This document shows positions 14,201-26,897 of a stretch of 64,000 bases of DNA, piece after piece. Every line of letters starts with the position of its first letter. Position 1 is the first letter of the stretch. The stretch lies in assembly GCA_947247005.1 (NCBI GenBank), contig OX365946.1:8006453-8070452 (forward strand). The letters are read 5' to 3'. The notes under the pieces are model-generated. The model made no database searches. It was not told the DNA's origin and was given only the letters and a program-made list of their open reading frames with translations. The position numbers were made by a program, and so were the translations under genes. The DNA is from Spisula solida. Its lineage: Eukaryota; Mollusca; Bivalvia; Venerida; Mactridae.

Positions 14201-14593
14201 TGCGCATACCGGGAAATGTATAATTCGATTCGATACAGATAAGATAAGAACATACATGAAAGATACTACCGAGTAATACATCGGACAGGCAATGTATCAC
14301 TCAACAGAAACCACACAGCACGAAAATGCAAACATAAGGCGCGAGGGCAAACATACACATGAACAAGACAAAATGAAACTGAAGTTCTACAAAAACACGC
14401 GACCTTACTCAGACAGTATGTTGTATTACCTAGTAAAAGATTATTACATGTTTATAACATTATTTAGAGCCAGACAACAAAATGCATTAATGTTGCACGC
14501 ATACCCGGTTTGATAGAATCTTATAAAATATGACCATTTAATGGTTTAAAATACATTGTTTTGTAAATACACGCTGATTAGACAACTCTTTCC

Positions 14594-14668
14594 TGCTGTC
14601 AACAAAGAATTACGTACAAGGTAGGAAACTTGCGTCACGTAATTCTTTGTTAAACGAGTGCATGCTGT
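14594..14668. mobile_element. Tiny hairpin insertion flanked by TGCTGT
   Basis: Perfect 15-bp inverted repeats, aacaaagaattacgt (14601-14615) and its complement (14637-14651), surround a 21-nt loop. TGCTGT occurs on both sides (14594-14599 and 14663-14668). The matching place in copy A (about 7580-7600) has a single gctgt and no hairpin, so this is an insertion with a likely target duplication. Confidence 0.6.
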
Positions 14669-15559
14669 ACCCATTGCTTAGACAGGCGATATGTTAACAT
14701 CTACGACAGGGGTGGATAAAAGTTGACACAGGACGGTATTTTCCGAGTCTTGAAACAAAAGCAAATAGCCTACGTTGTGATATGCTAGCTCTGCTAGCGT
14801 CTCAGATACATGGCTATTTATGTTTCAAAATTATATTCTCTGTGTATTTGTGATTATTGGCAACAAATTGGGTTCGCTTTGCATTTCACAATTCTAACGC
14901 TAAAAACCAAAAACATTCGCAACTATAATTGGGATATAGTGTCCTGAGAATATCAGTGAAGTAACTCGTTAATCGTAGTGCACTGTAAAACGATAGACCT
15001 AATACTTTCCCCGAACACAACACCTTTTTAATACTTCTAATGTCATATGTTCTCAAATAATTGATGCTGTGTTATTTTAAAACCGCCACCAAATTTTGAG
15101 TGTAAATTTATCTAATACTCTTAATTATAGCAAATGACAGTATGTCTTCTTTTGGATTAAACCCATCAATACCAATCGAATAACAAACATCCGACGCTAT
15201 TGTTATTTTCATTCTGATAATAAAGACATTGACTGTTGTAAGTTAAGTCGTAAAACTATGCATGTACGAGGTTTAAATGTTTGAAATACCCTTCGTTCGA
15301 CCGAAGTAGTTATTGACCAAATTATAAATTGTAAGGTAACTGTAAGTAATATAGCTGTGGAGTTATGGATGTTGTTTTCTGTTGCTGCTTGTGCCATACC
15401 GTACACTGCGGTCACATAGCCTGGTTGTTCACTACGTCATATTTCGACTTGTTTATTTACGTTATTTTACTTATTCTACTAAAATATTTACTTATTAAAA
15501 CTAGGTCATTCAGCTGGAGTGTCCACTGTGGCGGTCGGTTCACTTAGGTATATCTCGAC

Positions 15560-16040
15560 TTGTTTTGGCTAGGGCATTTAGCTGGGACATTTTACGTATT
15601 GAAACTAGGTCATACGGCTAGGGCTTTCAGCTTTTGTATTGCTGAGACTAGCTCATTCAGCTAAAACCATGCCTTTCAGCGTTTCAATACTGTTACTTAA
15701 CTTTTGGGGCTAAAAGCAGCTACTACTATATATTTCAGCAGTTTCACTGGTGTACATGTAACTAGGTCATTCAGTGTAGGCATTCCGCCTTTTGTTTGCT
15801 GAAACAACCCCGATCAACTTTTCGACTAGGGTGGATTAACTTTCCTGTTCGGCAGGGTGTTGGGAACTTCTTCTTTCTAGGATTTCTGACAGCTAAAACT
15901 AGGCCTTGCAGTACAGCTAGGGCATTCAGTCTTTTGGTTGCTGAAAAACTAATGATTCATTATACTTTTCGACAGCTAGGACTTGGGCGGATCTTTGCTT
16001 GTTCAGTTGGGCCTTGTATGTGCTTTATGTTTCCTGTTCT
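15560..16040. repeat. Degenerate minisatellite with core CTAGGKCATTCAGCTTTT
   Basis: Variants of aaactaggkcattcagc recur at irregular 40-70 bp spacing, followed at 16082-16132 by the conserved tail block of a dispersed family. The same core followed by the same tail appears at 25360-25549. Internal tandem repeats next to a conserved end resemble bivalve pearl-type elements (inference). Confidence 0.55.
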
Positions 16041-16081
16041 CGGTTGATTCAGTTGGACATTGTGCTTTGTGTGTTTTATTG

Positions 16082-16132
16082 TTTTCTGTGCTCGGCTCGT
16101 TAAGTTGAGTGCTGCCTTCCCTGTCTGACTTA
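16082..16132 (+). repeat. Conserved tail block of dispersed repeat family
   Basis: ttttctgtgctcggctcgtt, then aagttgagtgctgccttcc and ctgtctgactta. Near-identical blocks occur at 1493-1532, 25501-25549 and 62331-62384, and in reverse at about 21625-21665. The shared end CCTGTCNGACTTA marks a family terminus. Confidence 0.65.
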
Positions 16133-16519
16133 GTATTTTTTCTACTAGATTAATGAGTCACATTAATGGTAAACTATATATTATGTTATATGTTATATAT
16201 ATGTTAGTGAGAAATTATGTTATCCCGTCTTCCATATGTGTTTGTTTTGGTCTTGTGATGAGTAGTAGCGGTAGGGATTTTAGTTGTATTCGTTTAAATG
16301 TGATACGACGGGTTTTAATAGAATATGTATTCTCTCATGCCGCTACGTATACCATAATTTTTATATCTTAGTCTGATGTTAATTTCAGATGAACGACGCA
16401 TTTTATAGTTGCGCTCGTTTATCTTTCCTTCAAACAAAAATTTAGAATGTATCATGCATTTGATGGCTTTGAAAACGAGTATTGAATAGCTGTCGGAATA
16501 CGTTTCTCGATTTTCAGTT

Positions 16520-18685
16520 TCACTGTGAGGATTCTAAGAGGTTTACGCACGGTCTATGAAAAGACCTAATATTATGATTTGTCAATATTGTTCCTTGTTT
16601 CAAGCGTTTCTGCATTTTAATTAGTACAGCATTATTAACCTACATATAATGTGCAACTGTTCCCAATAGACCCCTTATTTTTCTTATAGTCCGTTGATAG
16701 ATATAGAAACAGTCGAAATCAGCGACAACAACAATGTATATATCATTATATCGGATAAAGTACTTGACAAAGCTCTTTTTATCAAAAAACATACATATTA
16801 CCCAACAAATATCACAAGTCATTTTTCAGAACAAGACAAAAATAGAAAAAGACACTGGGAGGAATAGTTAGAACTTTACTCAGTATATTTTGTAGTTTGT
16901 AATGTAAATGGCTGTTATGTAAATCACGAATTGGAAGTATTTCCAGAAAAGTGCACGTAAGCATGTAATATCACTATACTATGAAAATGTATTGAGGACA
17001 CTGTTAGATCTTCGAGAAGAGATGTGATCAAAATGTCAACCAAGCTGCTTAGCAAAAAGAGTATATTAAGGTTAACTACATTGTAGCTTGTTCTGTAGCA
17101 GAACATTATCAGTTAGAAAAGTTGCATTGTCCATTCCATTCGTCATTTTACATGTTGTGGCTATATATCATTGACTCATCCATTGTTTTAGTTCTGTAAT
17201 GGTTGTTTATTTTGATTAATCTCGATAAATAGCTCGTCGGAGATAACTCTAGCCTTATAAACAAACACATGGACATGGATAATATAAACACTGCAAGGTT
17301 GAATTGTCGCTTTTGATTGGCTAGATTGAAAAAGTATAATGCATTCTAATACGATCTGCGGATTAATTATTATTATAATCAATATACCCATAGAGCAAAC
17401 CAGGTCATGTATTATTACCGCAATAAAACATTATTATCAAATTTGTTGTTAATATTTACGCCTCGTATCTCGTGACATATTTATGAACGTACACTTTATA
17501 GTAAAAACTTCCAGGAGTCGCCAACAAGACAAGTTGCACAAGTATCCAGTGTTACAGCTATGACGATTTTTAGAAACTCCAATAAACTCTCGGAAATAGG
17601 TTTCATAACATCTTCTGATAATCAATTAATTTATATTTTTCATTTCACAAAACAAATACCCTATACTCGTGTTATTAAAATGTTTCAATGTTTAAAATGT
17701 GTTTTTTCCTTCAGAAAATTACGATGGCCGTTTTCATTAACGAGGGAGGTAATTGTACCAGCTAATAAGCCACTCAATTTCAGCGTGGAATTATGTTCAA
17801 TGTCAAATGGGTGAAAATGGAATGGGCGAAGTTAAATACATGTAGTACGGGCTATTATCGTATTTAGAATCGAAATAAAAACTCTGTTCTTGTATTTAGT
17901 AGTTTGTAATGTAAATGACTATTATGCACTCGTGATTTAAATTGTCCACATCCGAACTCCTGCCCGTGTTACATTCATCGACAGCATACGCGAACATATT
18001 TCCATTTCTTAACTAAAAGAGATTACAAGTATCCACCCGATTGAACAAGTATAGACCTAAAATATGCATTTAATTTAATGTAAACAAAGGTTAATGTTAT
18101 CATCGGCAAACTATAATAACTGTAATGTAACAATTTTAATTGTTTCAATACTCGAAGAGATATATGTCCTATTTTATCAAAACAAACATAATTATATGTT
18201 TTAAAAAATCCAGATGAACGCTCTGCCCTAGGTTGGCATTTATTGTGGAACGAAAATGTACGGCAGCAGAACCTACAGTGGTGTGAATACGATTTCAAAG
18301 TGTACGTGCATTGAACTTCATTCATGAATACGTAATGTTCTAAATGCATTAAGCATTGCTACGCCTCCACTAGAGCTATATTAGAACATCATGCGCGAAA
18401 TTAGAAACACCTGTCAGGCAGTTCAATGTACGCAATGATAATTTAAATGTTATATAACGATAGCTTGAATTCCCGAAAGACCTTAGACTAAATCCGTATT
18501 TTCCCTACAGTATTTGGTTTTTTAGTTAGTGACAAATTATTGCCATTAGCTTTGATACCTGTGGGTGTTATATAAACAATACAATGCATGTACAAATTTA
18601 TATACCCCGGCTGATGTGTTCCGGTTTAATATCACAGGGGTATGGGAAAGGCACGTCCAAAATTACAACAGCAATGTACTCAGTC
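16520..18685. other. Remnants of the tandem repeat array, no gene recognised
   Basis: 16880-17180 and 17880-17940 retain diverged blocks of the 8-kb unit (agtttgtaatgtaaatg). 17228-17312 matches 40637-40720 (gataactctagccttat then aacactgca). The 108-codon minus-strand frame at 18023-18349 has no family resemblance. Confidence 0.45.
17228..17312. repeat. Dispersed repeat pair with 40637-40720
   Basis: Shared gataactctagccttat, aacaaacaMA and ataaacactgcaMGGTYGAATKG. A part of the same family (attaaaagtgattatgcac) also occurs near 36137. Confidence 0.5.
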
Positions 18686-19450
18686 TACGAGAGGTGTTCA
18701 ACTTATATTTGAACAAAACACAGCATGAAATATTACGTTTAATTTACTATTATACGTAACTTAAATTTAATTATATTCGGAATTTAAATGCATTTAATCA
18801 GAAAAAAGTAGCAATTAAATTCCATATTTAAGTTAAGTTTAATACTACATTTAAGTCGAATTATTCCTACAAGTTTAAGTCACATTTAAGTTGCATTTTA
18901 AGGTGATTGAATATAGAATATAAATGGTATTAAATGCACGTTTATGCAATATAAACGCAAACTTAAATGCGATTAAAGTTTAACTTAAATTTGAAATTTA
19001 AGTTGCGTTTAAAGGTGATTAAATATCTTTTTTTTGTTTTTAATAAAATTTATTCTGCACATATTGTACAAATAAGACAACAAACCGCTCAGGTGTAGAG
19101 CAGTAAGCAATACAAGTAGTTCTTTGTGCGATTTATAAAGTATAATCATATGTTTTTATGTTAGCTATATGTACTGCTTTTTATTTCAATGTTCATGAGC
19201 AAATATGAAGTAAAATTTAAAGATGTTACACATACATTGTACACTAGTTCACTATGAAACTACTTAACGGTATTATTTGTATTTAAAGTATATTTAACGG
19301 CAAGGAAAAGATATATACAAATTTCACTAATATTTTTATTCAAGGGAGGTAATAAAACAATTATCGAAATTCTTCTAATTTTAAAATTTGTGAAATAAAA
19401 TTTGGAGATCTACATGTAAACTAAACGCAAAACTAGTTGGATGCCTGTAC

Positions 19451-19669
19451 TAGTATTATTTGTGATTATATAAATAAATAAAATTTAGTTAATATACGGA
19501 AAATAAATCAACTTAAATATGGACGTTTTTGTGAAATTCCAAATAAACGGAAAGATAATATAGTATTATTTGCGATAAATTTACAAACTAAATTAAGTTA
19601 ATATACGGAAAATAAATCGACTTAAATTTGACGTTTTTGTGAAATTCCAAATAATGGTAAATATAATAA
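19451..19669. repeat. 110-bp tandem duplication inside the transposon
   Basis: Units start tagtattattt at 19451 and 19561, and the start of a third is at about 19668. Shared words are gttaatatacggaaaataaa and tgacgtttttgtgaaattcc with few differences. Confidence 0.75.
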
Positions 19670-19909
19670 AATATTATTTGCACTTAAATCCGTTTTTTCA
19701 TGCTGTGAAACTGAACATCGGTTTTTGCCATACTAACACAATAAAATCGATTTATTTCTATTGAGCCATGTATAAAAATATGTTAAGAAGAAAATACACT
19801 AATTTTGTTTCATATTTGCATTATTTTTCTAACCAAAATGAACCATCTGGTAGAGGGCATTTACTTTTTGGCTTGTTAAGGCAAATTGCCCCGATAAAAT
19901 CATAAAAAA

Positions 19910-20690
19910 GTGTTGGTATATTATGAATTACCCATGTCAGTGAAGACAATCAGTAATATTTGTCATATGAAGGGTAATATACGTTCACCTACTTGTTTTG
20001 GCGAACCGGCACCAAATATTAAAAATCACCAAAAATGGCAGAAACCTGCTATCGCCATGTCTATTGGTTATGTGATATCTAGGACAAATCCAATAACCCA
20101 AAGTTGGATGGCAGCGAAAATGTATGTATCAGTAGCAACTTTAAATCGAATTATTTCGAAGATGTTAGATGCATAATTTCAGAAAAATGATGTGCTCATT
20201 AGCTCAATGCCAAGCAAAACAAAGAGCGCAGACAAAGGTCTTGGAGACTGTATATGCGACAACGAAACAGTGATTGGAAAAATGTGTCGTTCCTTGGGTG
20301 TTAAAGTTTTATCTTAGACGAAAGTATTGCATAGACAGAGTATGCTATTTTTGAAAGGGTCATGGTGATAGACGAAAGTTGGAGTTAGTTAAGCTTTGTG
20401 TGTTCGCGGCCGCTACTTCGTTGATATTTTGGAAAAGCGGAACTCAAAATAATTGAAAATGAGACAAAAGTGAACGCAGGTTTTTTTGACAAAAAATGTG
20501 ACATGTCCTTTTCCTGCTAACATGCCAAAGACAGGGTGTTTCCCCAATACTGAATTTCCTTTCACCCTACAAAATATGTCACTAACTACCTTATGAATAG
20601 GACTGGGAGGTATATTGTACCCAAACAGTGGTTACCGAAGTTTCCTGATGAAGTATCAAAAGAATTTAAATCTGGAGAATATTGAACGAT
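19910..20690 (+). pseudogene. Transposase remnant inside the 18.7-20.9 kb element
   Basis: An 88-codon open part (19910-20176) includes TNPITQSWMAAK followed by YVSVATLNRIISKML, which fits the second DNA-binding helix-turn-helix of Tc1-like transposases (pattern like R-x-A-x-x-L-x-V-S-x-x-T-x-x-R-I-x-K). Beyond it the frame is broken by stops and shifts. Pieces such as KVNAGFFDK align with KVRAAF...FFDKS in the 47-kb fragment, showing shared protein ancestry. The catalytic DDE/D residues cannot be placed. Confidence 0.45.
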
Positions 20691-21624
20691 CGATTAGAGA
20701 AGCGAATTGTTAGCATCAGCACTTAGAGGTTTTAGGCCTTAAAAATGCAAAATCAACACCCTCGATACAATAGTTGATTCTGTTCTAAGGATCTTACATT
20801 TACATTATACAATGGTTGTTTATACCTCTTGATACACTGTTGAATATATACAATTCGATTTCGATGTGAAATTTTTAAAAATACGTGATGTTTAATTTTG
20901 TTCAAATATAAGTTGAACACCTCTCGTACAGGGAACAACGCATTTAACGCCTTTAAGCACTTTCAGCACTTCAAATTTTACTATTTTTGTGTTCTATTTT
21001 AGCAATTTGTTCACATTATTAGTGAATAAAAGGGAAACTTGCAATTAACAAAAACAAATCAAATGTTAAAGTGATAGATGCATTGGTATACCAGTCGAAA
21101 CACTATATGACGTTCAAGTGGAGTAGTGGTAGATATTGTTACACCAAATAAGGCTAAACAGGCATTCTATGTTCTGTAATATTAATTGCTATAAAATTCT
21201 GGACCGAGCTAGAACGTGACTGATCATTGTCGATTTAACTACGAGACAATAATTATTATTGTCTAGTTCATGGTATGACCTCTTTGATAACAAATTGGTA
21301 CCAACGTCTCATGGTAAATATTAAGCGTTTTTGAACAAATGTACCGCTCCATTAAAGCTTTCTCAAAACATCCAAAGTAAACGTAATAATTTTTGTATTC
21401 CATTATTAACATTCGATATTAAACATGTTTACGTTATCTTGTATACCTATCTTATAATGCATGCATAGATGTACATTTATCTTTTTACATAATATCGCAA
21501 TTTGGAAAAAGTATGTGCAGATTTAAACAACCTTATCGTTATCTCATAGGGAACAACATCAACTGGTCATTGTTACTAAATGTGATCCACGCATTTAACT
21601 AACATAATCACTGCATAACAACAA

Positions 21625-21800
21625 ACTGAACAGGGAGGGCAGCACTCAACCAACACGGCACAGCATGTGATGTACTAAAAGGAACACAGGAAAAACACAT
21701 ATTAAATAACCATAGACAACCATGAACAAAAGGCTGACATTGGATAGCTACAAAAACACAACAACACAACATTAAGAACAGAATATAATAGATTTTATTT
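21625..21800 (-). repeat. Reverse-oriented member of the tail-block family
   Basis: gaacagggagggcagcactcaac is the complement of the tail block. It is followed by an AC-rich stretch with acagcatg and agctacaaaaacacaac, as seen also near 7370-7420, 14290-14400, 25030-25140 and 49660-49770. Confidence 0.45.
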
Positions 21801-21894
21801 CCAGTCAATGGTCATATAAATGATGATGATGTTAATGACAATAATAATTCATAATGGCAATGATAATAAGCAACAGAGCAGACATAATAATTTT

Positions 21895-23110
21895 AGTTTG
21901 ACCTTACTACCGAGACACATCTGTTCTTAATGTTGATATAATCATGTTGTCTACCCTTGGCATGATATATTATGATCACTATGTCAACGTAAATCAGTCG
22001 TATTGACATTTCAGAACCATCCTGAAAAAACACACCACATGGTTCCAACAGCCATATACGCATATTCCATTTTTGTCCGTAAACCTAATACATGTATGTG
22101 TATGATACTAAAGCCTGGTTAAGCGTCAACACTATTCCCTTGCACAGATTTTTTTAATTTGATAAGATTTTGATTTATGTGAAACATCAATCATATGACA
22201 ATACATAAAATTGTAAAATATGTCATATACAGTATGACCCTTGATCTTAAACTAGTCTGATTTAAATTTCACATAACATGTTACTTGTCCAAAACCTATA
22301 ATGAGCTGATACATGAAACGATTGCTGAAGCATGAAAGACCGGACCCACGCTTGTTTGAGCTGTATTAAGTCAACTGTGTTAGTAGTATGTGCTCCGCAT
22401 TTTAGCAATTCTAGTGTTTCTCAATATGAGAATTAAAACGCGACACAAATGTTATTCTAGCCACTTGCGTAGCAGTTGTTTGGTTTAAATGTTAACTGGA
22501 AGGCCACAATGACAACCTTATGTCACTGTATGCAAATTGCGCCGCATTGATATTTTGGAATTAAGTTACATATGGGGTGCTATTTCAATATTTGCTTTCT
22601 TCAACAGAAGTGCTAGCAAGTGTAAGACAGACAAGGATATTGTTTTTTAATCCCTTATCAATGTTGAAGTTGGACCGGTGTAGTGATTTAGTTAAACACC
22701 ACTCCCATCCTTCATTTGAATGCACTGTTGCATCAGCATATTTTTACTTGAAAAATATCGGCGACCTCTCGATTACCATATTATTTTTATTCCTTTAATG
22801 AAATCGAACGGACGTACATTGTATATAATGGGTCGTTTTATATATTGTCGCGACACTGAACATCAGTGTACACTTTACGCGGTTTTAAAATTAATTTAAA
22901 AGGGATTTCCACTGTCAGCTATTTTTACTAGAACCTCATGAATATTTATAATGATTTTAAAACGGATCAGACTGCAAGGCTTTAGATGGAATTGTTGAAG
23001 CTGTGAACACTACATCTGTTATTTGAAATAAAAACAAATTAGTTTGAATATTTATGTCAATTTATACGACATTGCATCGTTGAAATTTGATTTCCAAAAT
23101 GGCATCAAAC
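21895..23110 (+). repeat. Dispersed 1.2-kb repeat, copy 1
   Basis: It aligns through its length with 56126-57500, in the order gagacacatctgt, cactatgtcaacgtaaatca, cacatggttcca, gtcactgtatgcaaat, gcactgttgcatcagcatat, tcctttaatgaaatcg, aaaacggatcaga, ctgtgaacactaca. Its minus strand keeps decayed coding words such as REVA and KYADATVH. Confidence 0.72.
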
Positions 23111-23375
23111 AAAAAGTCATCCTAAAATGCCTTTCATAAATAAATAGTTTATACTTTGCTGTTATACTTACAGTTAAAAATCTTTAAACATTGTAATAGT
23201 GATTCTTTTTGCATAAGTATACCAAATTTCATACGGATATGATCATAAATAACGTAAGTACAGCGTCTGTCAAAGGGTATAGTTATGAATAGCGGGGCAG
23301 CTCAGAAATGACGTACGACGTCACCTTCACGCCTGTATCATTTCATGATGCTTATGAACACAGTTAATTAACTGT

Positions 23376-23475
23376 TCTTTATTTTCCTTCACTGTTTATG
23401 ATCTTATTTTATTCATATGTAATCGTCTTTATTTTCCTTCACTGTTTATGATCTTATTTTATTCATATGTAATCG
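23376..23475. repeat. Perfect 50-bp tandem duplication
   Basis: Two identical adjacent units (23376-23425 and 23426-23475), each starting tctttattttccttcactgt. Identity implies recent origin or an assembly artefact. Confidence 0.95.
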
Positions 23476-24108
23476 TCCTGTCAATTTTACTGAACTGCAC
23501 CGTTACCAGGTCTGCAATATCATATTTGTCTACTATTGTCATGGATGTTTTTTTCTGGCCAACGTAAGCACCAATTAAGTCAATGTCGGGTTTAAACCTT
23601 TACCCAAATTATCTGCCACATCATCCAGGCCTCCTTTAAAACGTTTATGCCATTTAAAAACAAGTGGCCGTTATACAATATGTCTACTACTTAATTTCTT
23701 CACCATTTATTTGGTCTGCGTTGGTGTTTTTCCTAGCTGTACACAGAGTTGCAAGGTTACGCGACTATGAATAAAATCTTGTGACGTCATTATTTATGTA
23801 AACCATAACGTGTATCGTATTTTGTAGAAAACAATGCATTATTTGAAATTCAATACAGTGACTAATTAAATAGATTTTTGTCTTAACGCATCATCTGCAA
23901 CACTTGTCTCACTGATTGAATAAGAAAGTGTATAGTTCAAATAAAACTTTATTGTTTGGTTTATTTGATAATGGAAATTAATATTTACTTTGCTTGATTG
24001 ATAATTGATTTTTGTTAGATCTTTTACGACAACATTGTCGATCCCAAATGACTGAATATCGTAGTTGCATGTTCAGAGTCATGTATAGTATTGAATACAG
24101 TCACAAAC

Positions 24109-24250
24109 CACACCAAAGTAAACTCACACTATAATTGCTTTTAAGCAAAAGTTGCAAGTGAAACGTTTCCATTGTATAGCACACCAAAGTAAACTCACAA
24201 TAAAATTGCTTTTAAGCAAAAGTTGCAAGTGAAACATTTCCATTGTATTG
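24109..24250. repeat. 71-bp tandem duplication
   Basis: Units at 24109-24179 and 24180-24250, each starting cacaccaaagtaaactcaca, with about four differences. Confidence 0.95.
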
Positions 24251-24808
24251 TTATTTCTCTCATTCTTTGAAATAACAGGTGCACATTAAACTTTAATATT
24301 TGTTTGGGACGTGACCTCTACCTTTACATGAATGTCTATTATACCATTAGAATACACGTTCATCACCTATGTACTCATTGACACGTACTTTGTTTAATAC
24401 TTTAGTATATTTTGGTCAAATTATGTAATTGGTTGCGCATTTCCGTCACGCATTCAACCCTTAACGGTGCTGCCTCACAGATTTGGCTAAATAATTTGTA
24501 TGTCGTGATTTTCCAACCTAACCAAGTATTGGTGTAATAGAAAGCCACTGAGGGTTGCTTTATGAAAGATTTGGTGCAAAAAAAACATTTTAATCACTCT
24601 CGATATCGCCCACTGAGTATTTTTTTCTTGAAAAAAGTGCTAAGTTTCCTTCCAACATGCCTTATGAAATAAGTTATTCACATATGATTGAACTGTAACA
24701 TCAACAAACAACAGCGTATACATCAGTGTGGTATTTGGTTCGTTTTTCGATTCGTTTTCATCTAATGCGAACAAATTGCAGGCAATTTGAGTAATAGTAG
24801 TCTTAATT

Positions 24809-24829
24809 CTATAGGGTAATACCCTATAG
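24809..24829. repeat. 21-nt near-perfect palindrome
   Basis: ctatagggt and its complement flank aat. No function is assigned. Confidence 0.6.
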
Positions 24830-25359
24830 TTTTTTTATGTAAAATACTGAATACATGTAACTACAAAATGCCTAAGTTGCTCAAGTTCTTTTAGATGTCA
24901 GTGTGGTTGTTTATGTGATAAACAGGCAACTTTACCAAAATTACGCATATATTTGACAATTTTATTTTACTTTTGCAATACACCAATGTGTGAGGCAGTC
25001 CCTTTAAATACTTCAAATCGATAATTACTGAGCAGACACAACACAGCATGAAAAAGTAAAGTCACAAAACATAGAGGGGCAACAATGAATAAGAACAATG
25101 AAACAAGCTGCAAAAACAAAGCAACCCAACATTGCTATGTCGAGACCGACTTGTCACATCCTAAGTACACACATGGTATGTAAGCACACAATTGCATGAA
25201 GCGATCACGCTACCCATCGATAACTTATAAGTTCGTACTGAAACTAGTTGTTGATATTGGTAATTATAGCATAATGGTATCTCTAACGACATAACTTATG
25301 TGGTTATATCGACATCAACGAGACGGATATCTAATTCCTAAGACCAACCTTTTATTGCT

Positions 25360-25549
25360 GAAACTAGGGCATTCAGCTTTTTTATAGCTGAAACTTTGTA
25401 AGTCAGCTTTCTGACAGCTTGGACTTGGGCTCAACGGTTTAAAAAGTTCATTTTTCACGTTGGGCATCAGGCCGTGCAATCGTGGTATGTGATGTTTTTA
25501 TGTTTTCTGTGATCGGCTGGTTAAGTTTAGTGCTGCCGTCGCTGTACAG
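25360..25549 (+). repeat. Dispersed repeat member: minisatellite core plus tail block
   Basis: It contains gctgaaactagggcattcag twice in variant form and then the block tgttttctgtgatcggctgg. It is a shorter relative of 15560-16132. Confidence 0.55.
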
Positions 25550-25554
25550 GCAAG

Positions 25555-25740
25555 ATAGATGATATTATAGCAATATTCCGGTAAATTATCGAAAACATGA
25601 GCCTCAGCCATATGCCACATGCCTTGTTGTTCTGCGACATTCAAGAAAACCTCTAACTTGTTGTAGTCACCAGTGATCATAATGTTGTCTCTCAAACTTC
25701 CAAAACTGCAGAACTTCCTTAATTGTAATTGTCCTTCATT
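25555..25740 (-). other. Unrecognised open frame with coding-like composition, minus strand
   Basis: Downstream of a tail-block repeat, a minus-strand frame runs through SLRDNIMITGDYNKLEVF, LNVAEQQGMWHMAEAH and VFDNLPEYCYNI. It is richer in Glu, Asp, Gln and Met than chance translations nearby. It could be an orphan exon or an old transposon protein piece. No domain is recognised and no convincing splice pair was found. Confidence 0.25.
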
Positions 25741-26897
25741 GTGGGATCATCTTCACAATCAATTTTTGTAGCACATTGCTTGAATTGTTTTATATTTATC
25801 AGGTCTCACCACAGTAACAACTGGGCGGGTTTAGTTAAATGGAAATTAAACGTTAATTGAACTAATGATGAAAGGCACTAGAACTGTGTATTTATCACAG
25901 ATATGCAAACATGCGTAACTAGACTGAAATCCCTGAGAAAGAACATTGGGAGACTCGTAACATTTTGATAAATATAAAAACCCGAAGTAGACTATAACTA
26001 CTAGTATGTATAACATGATCACGTTCATAATAGGTAATAGGTATCAGGACATAATGTTTCGTTATTATTACTCAAGTTTCATTTTATTATATCAGAAACT
26101 TGAATTTTAGATAGGCGGTAATTACATTTCGTAATTTGTGCAAGTTTCTTCGGTGATTCGTTTTGAAAATTCAATTTACATCTCTTTCAAATGTGAAACT
26201 ATGCATGAAATATAGCTTCTAAGGATGAATTTGCTGTCAGAATATTGAAACTGTATTAATTTACTTTGTAATGTTCTTATACCCATGTGATTGAACTAGT
26301 AAAGAAATCTCATACATTCTCAGCCACCACAATGCAATTACATAACAAATATGAACTCATTTTATCAAATTCTGCGTGTATATATGTTGATAATTGATGA
26401 AATTGTTCTATAATCCCGTACAAATGTATCACTTCCATGTATAGTTGCTCTCTTACTGAGTATGCAATCCAAAGACAACATGAAATATCCATTTATGCAA
26501 AGTCAACATTTCATGACGTTTAAAGCTAGGATTCAAATTTGCTTTAAATTTTCATGATATTGAGAAGTTGGCGACATTAATTCCGCTCCAATCGCAATAC
26601 ATGTACATGCAATATTCTGAGATGACCTTCAAGTCATTCTGAAATTCTTAATGAGGCTTTGAGCTCGATAATCACGAAATTCTTAAGATCGAAAAAAGTG
26701 TGTGATATGTTTGAAATATGTTCATGCTCTGACCAAGATGGAGCTCTCCATTCCAAACAATCTTTGCATTTCATGACACTAATTTCAGCCTAGACTCTCG
26801 GTGAAATGATTGCAACAGAAAGGGACAATTATATACAGATTTAACTCACATTCAGCTATTTCAAGAGAAATGGCCTTGTGTTGCAACATAATGCATA

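Larger units (their letters stand above)
9540..16520. repeat. Direct tandem segmental duplication, copy B
   Basis: This is the partner of the segment at 1400-9340, with the same block order. It lacks the two elements at 2688-3361 and 3603-4012. It carries its own extra sequence at about 12.13-14.2 kb, a 70-bp hairpin insertion near 14.6 kb and a degenerate minisatellite at 15.56-16.04 kb. Weak further copies of single blocks are seen near 490-600 (matching 7195 and 12056) and at 16880-17180 and 17880-17940 (matching 6110 and 11225), so the array once extended further. Confidence 0.78.
18686..20928 (+). mobile_element. Decayed Tc1/mariner-like transposon, about 2.2 kb, with 33-bp inverted repeats
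   Basis: The left end (18686-18718), tacgagaggtgttcaactta and onward, is an almost perfect complement of the right end (20896-20928). Both ends include TA, the target duplication of Tc1/mariner elements. The interior holds an AT-rich left third with many TTTAAGT words (18750-19020), a 110-bp tandem duplication (19451-19669) and a broken transposase-like frame from 19910. A shorter relative sits at 47104-47612. Superfamily assignment rests on ends, TA and a weak helix-turn-helix-like match. Confidence 0.7.

Noticed and set aside
18023..18349. 108-codon minus-strand open frame with several cysteines
   Set aside because: No spacing pattern matching a zinc finger or known Cys-rich family, no splice context, low-complexity AT-rich surroundings.
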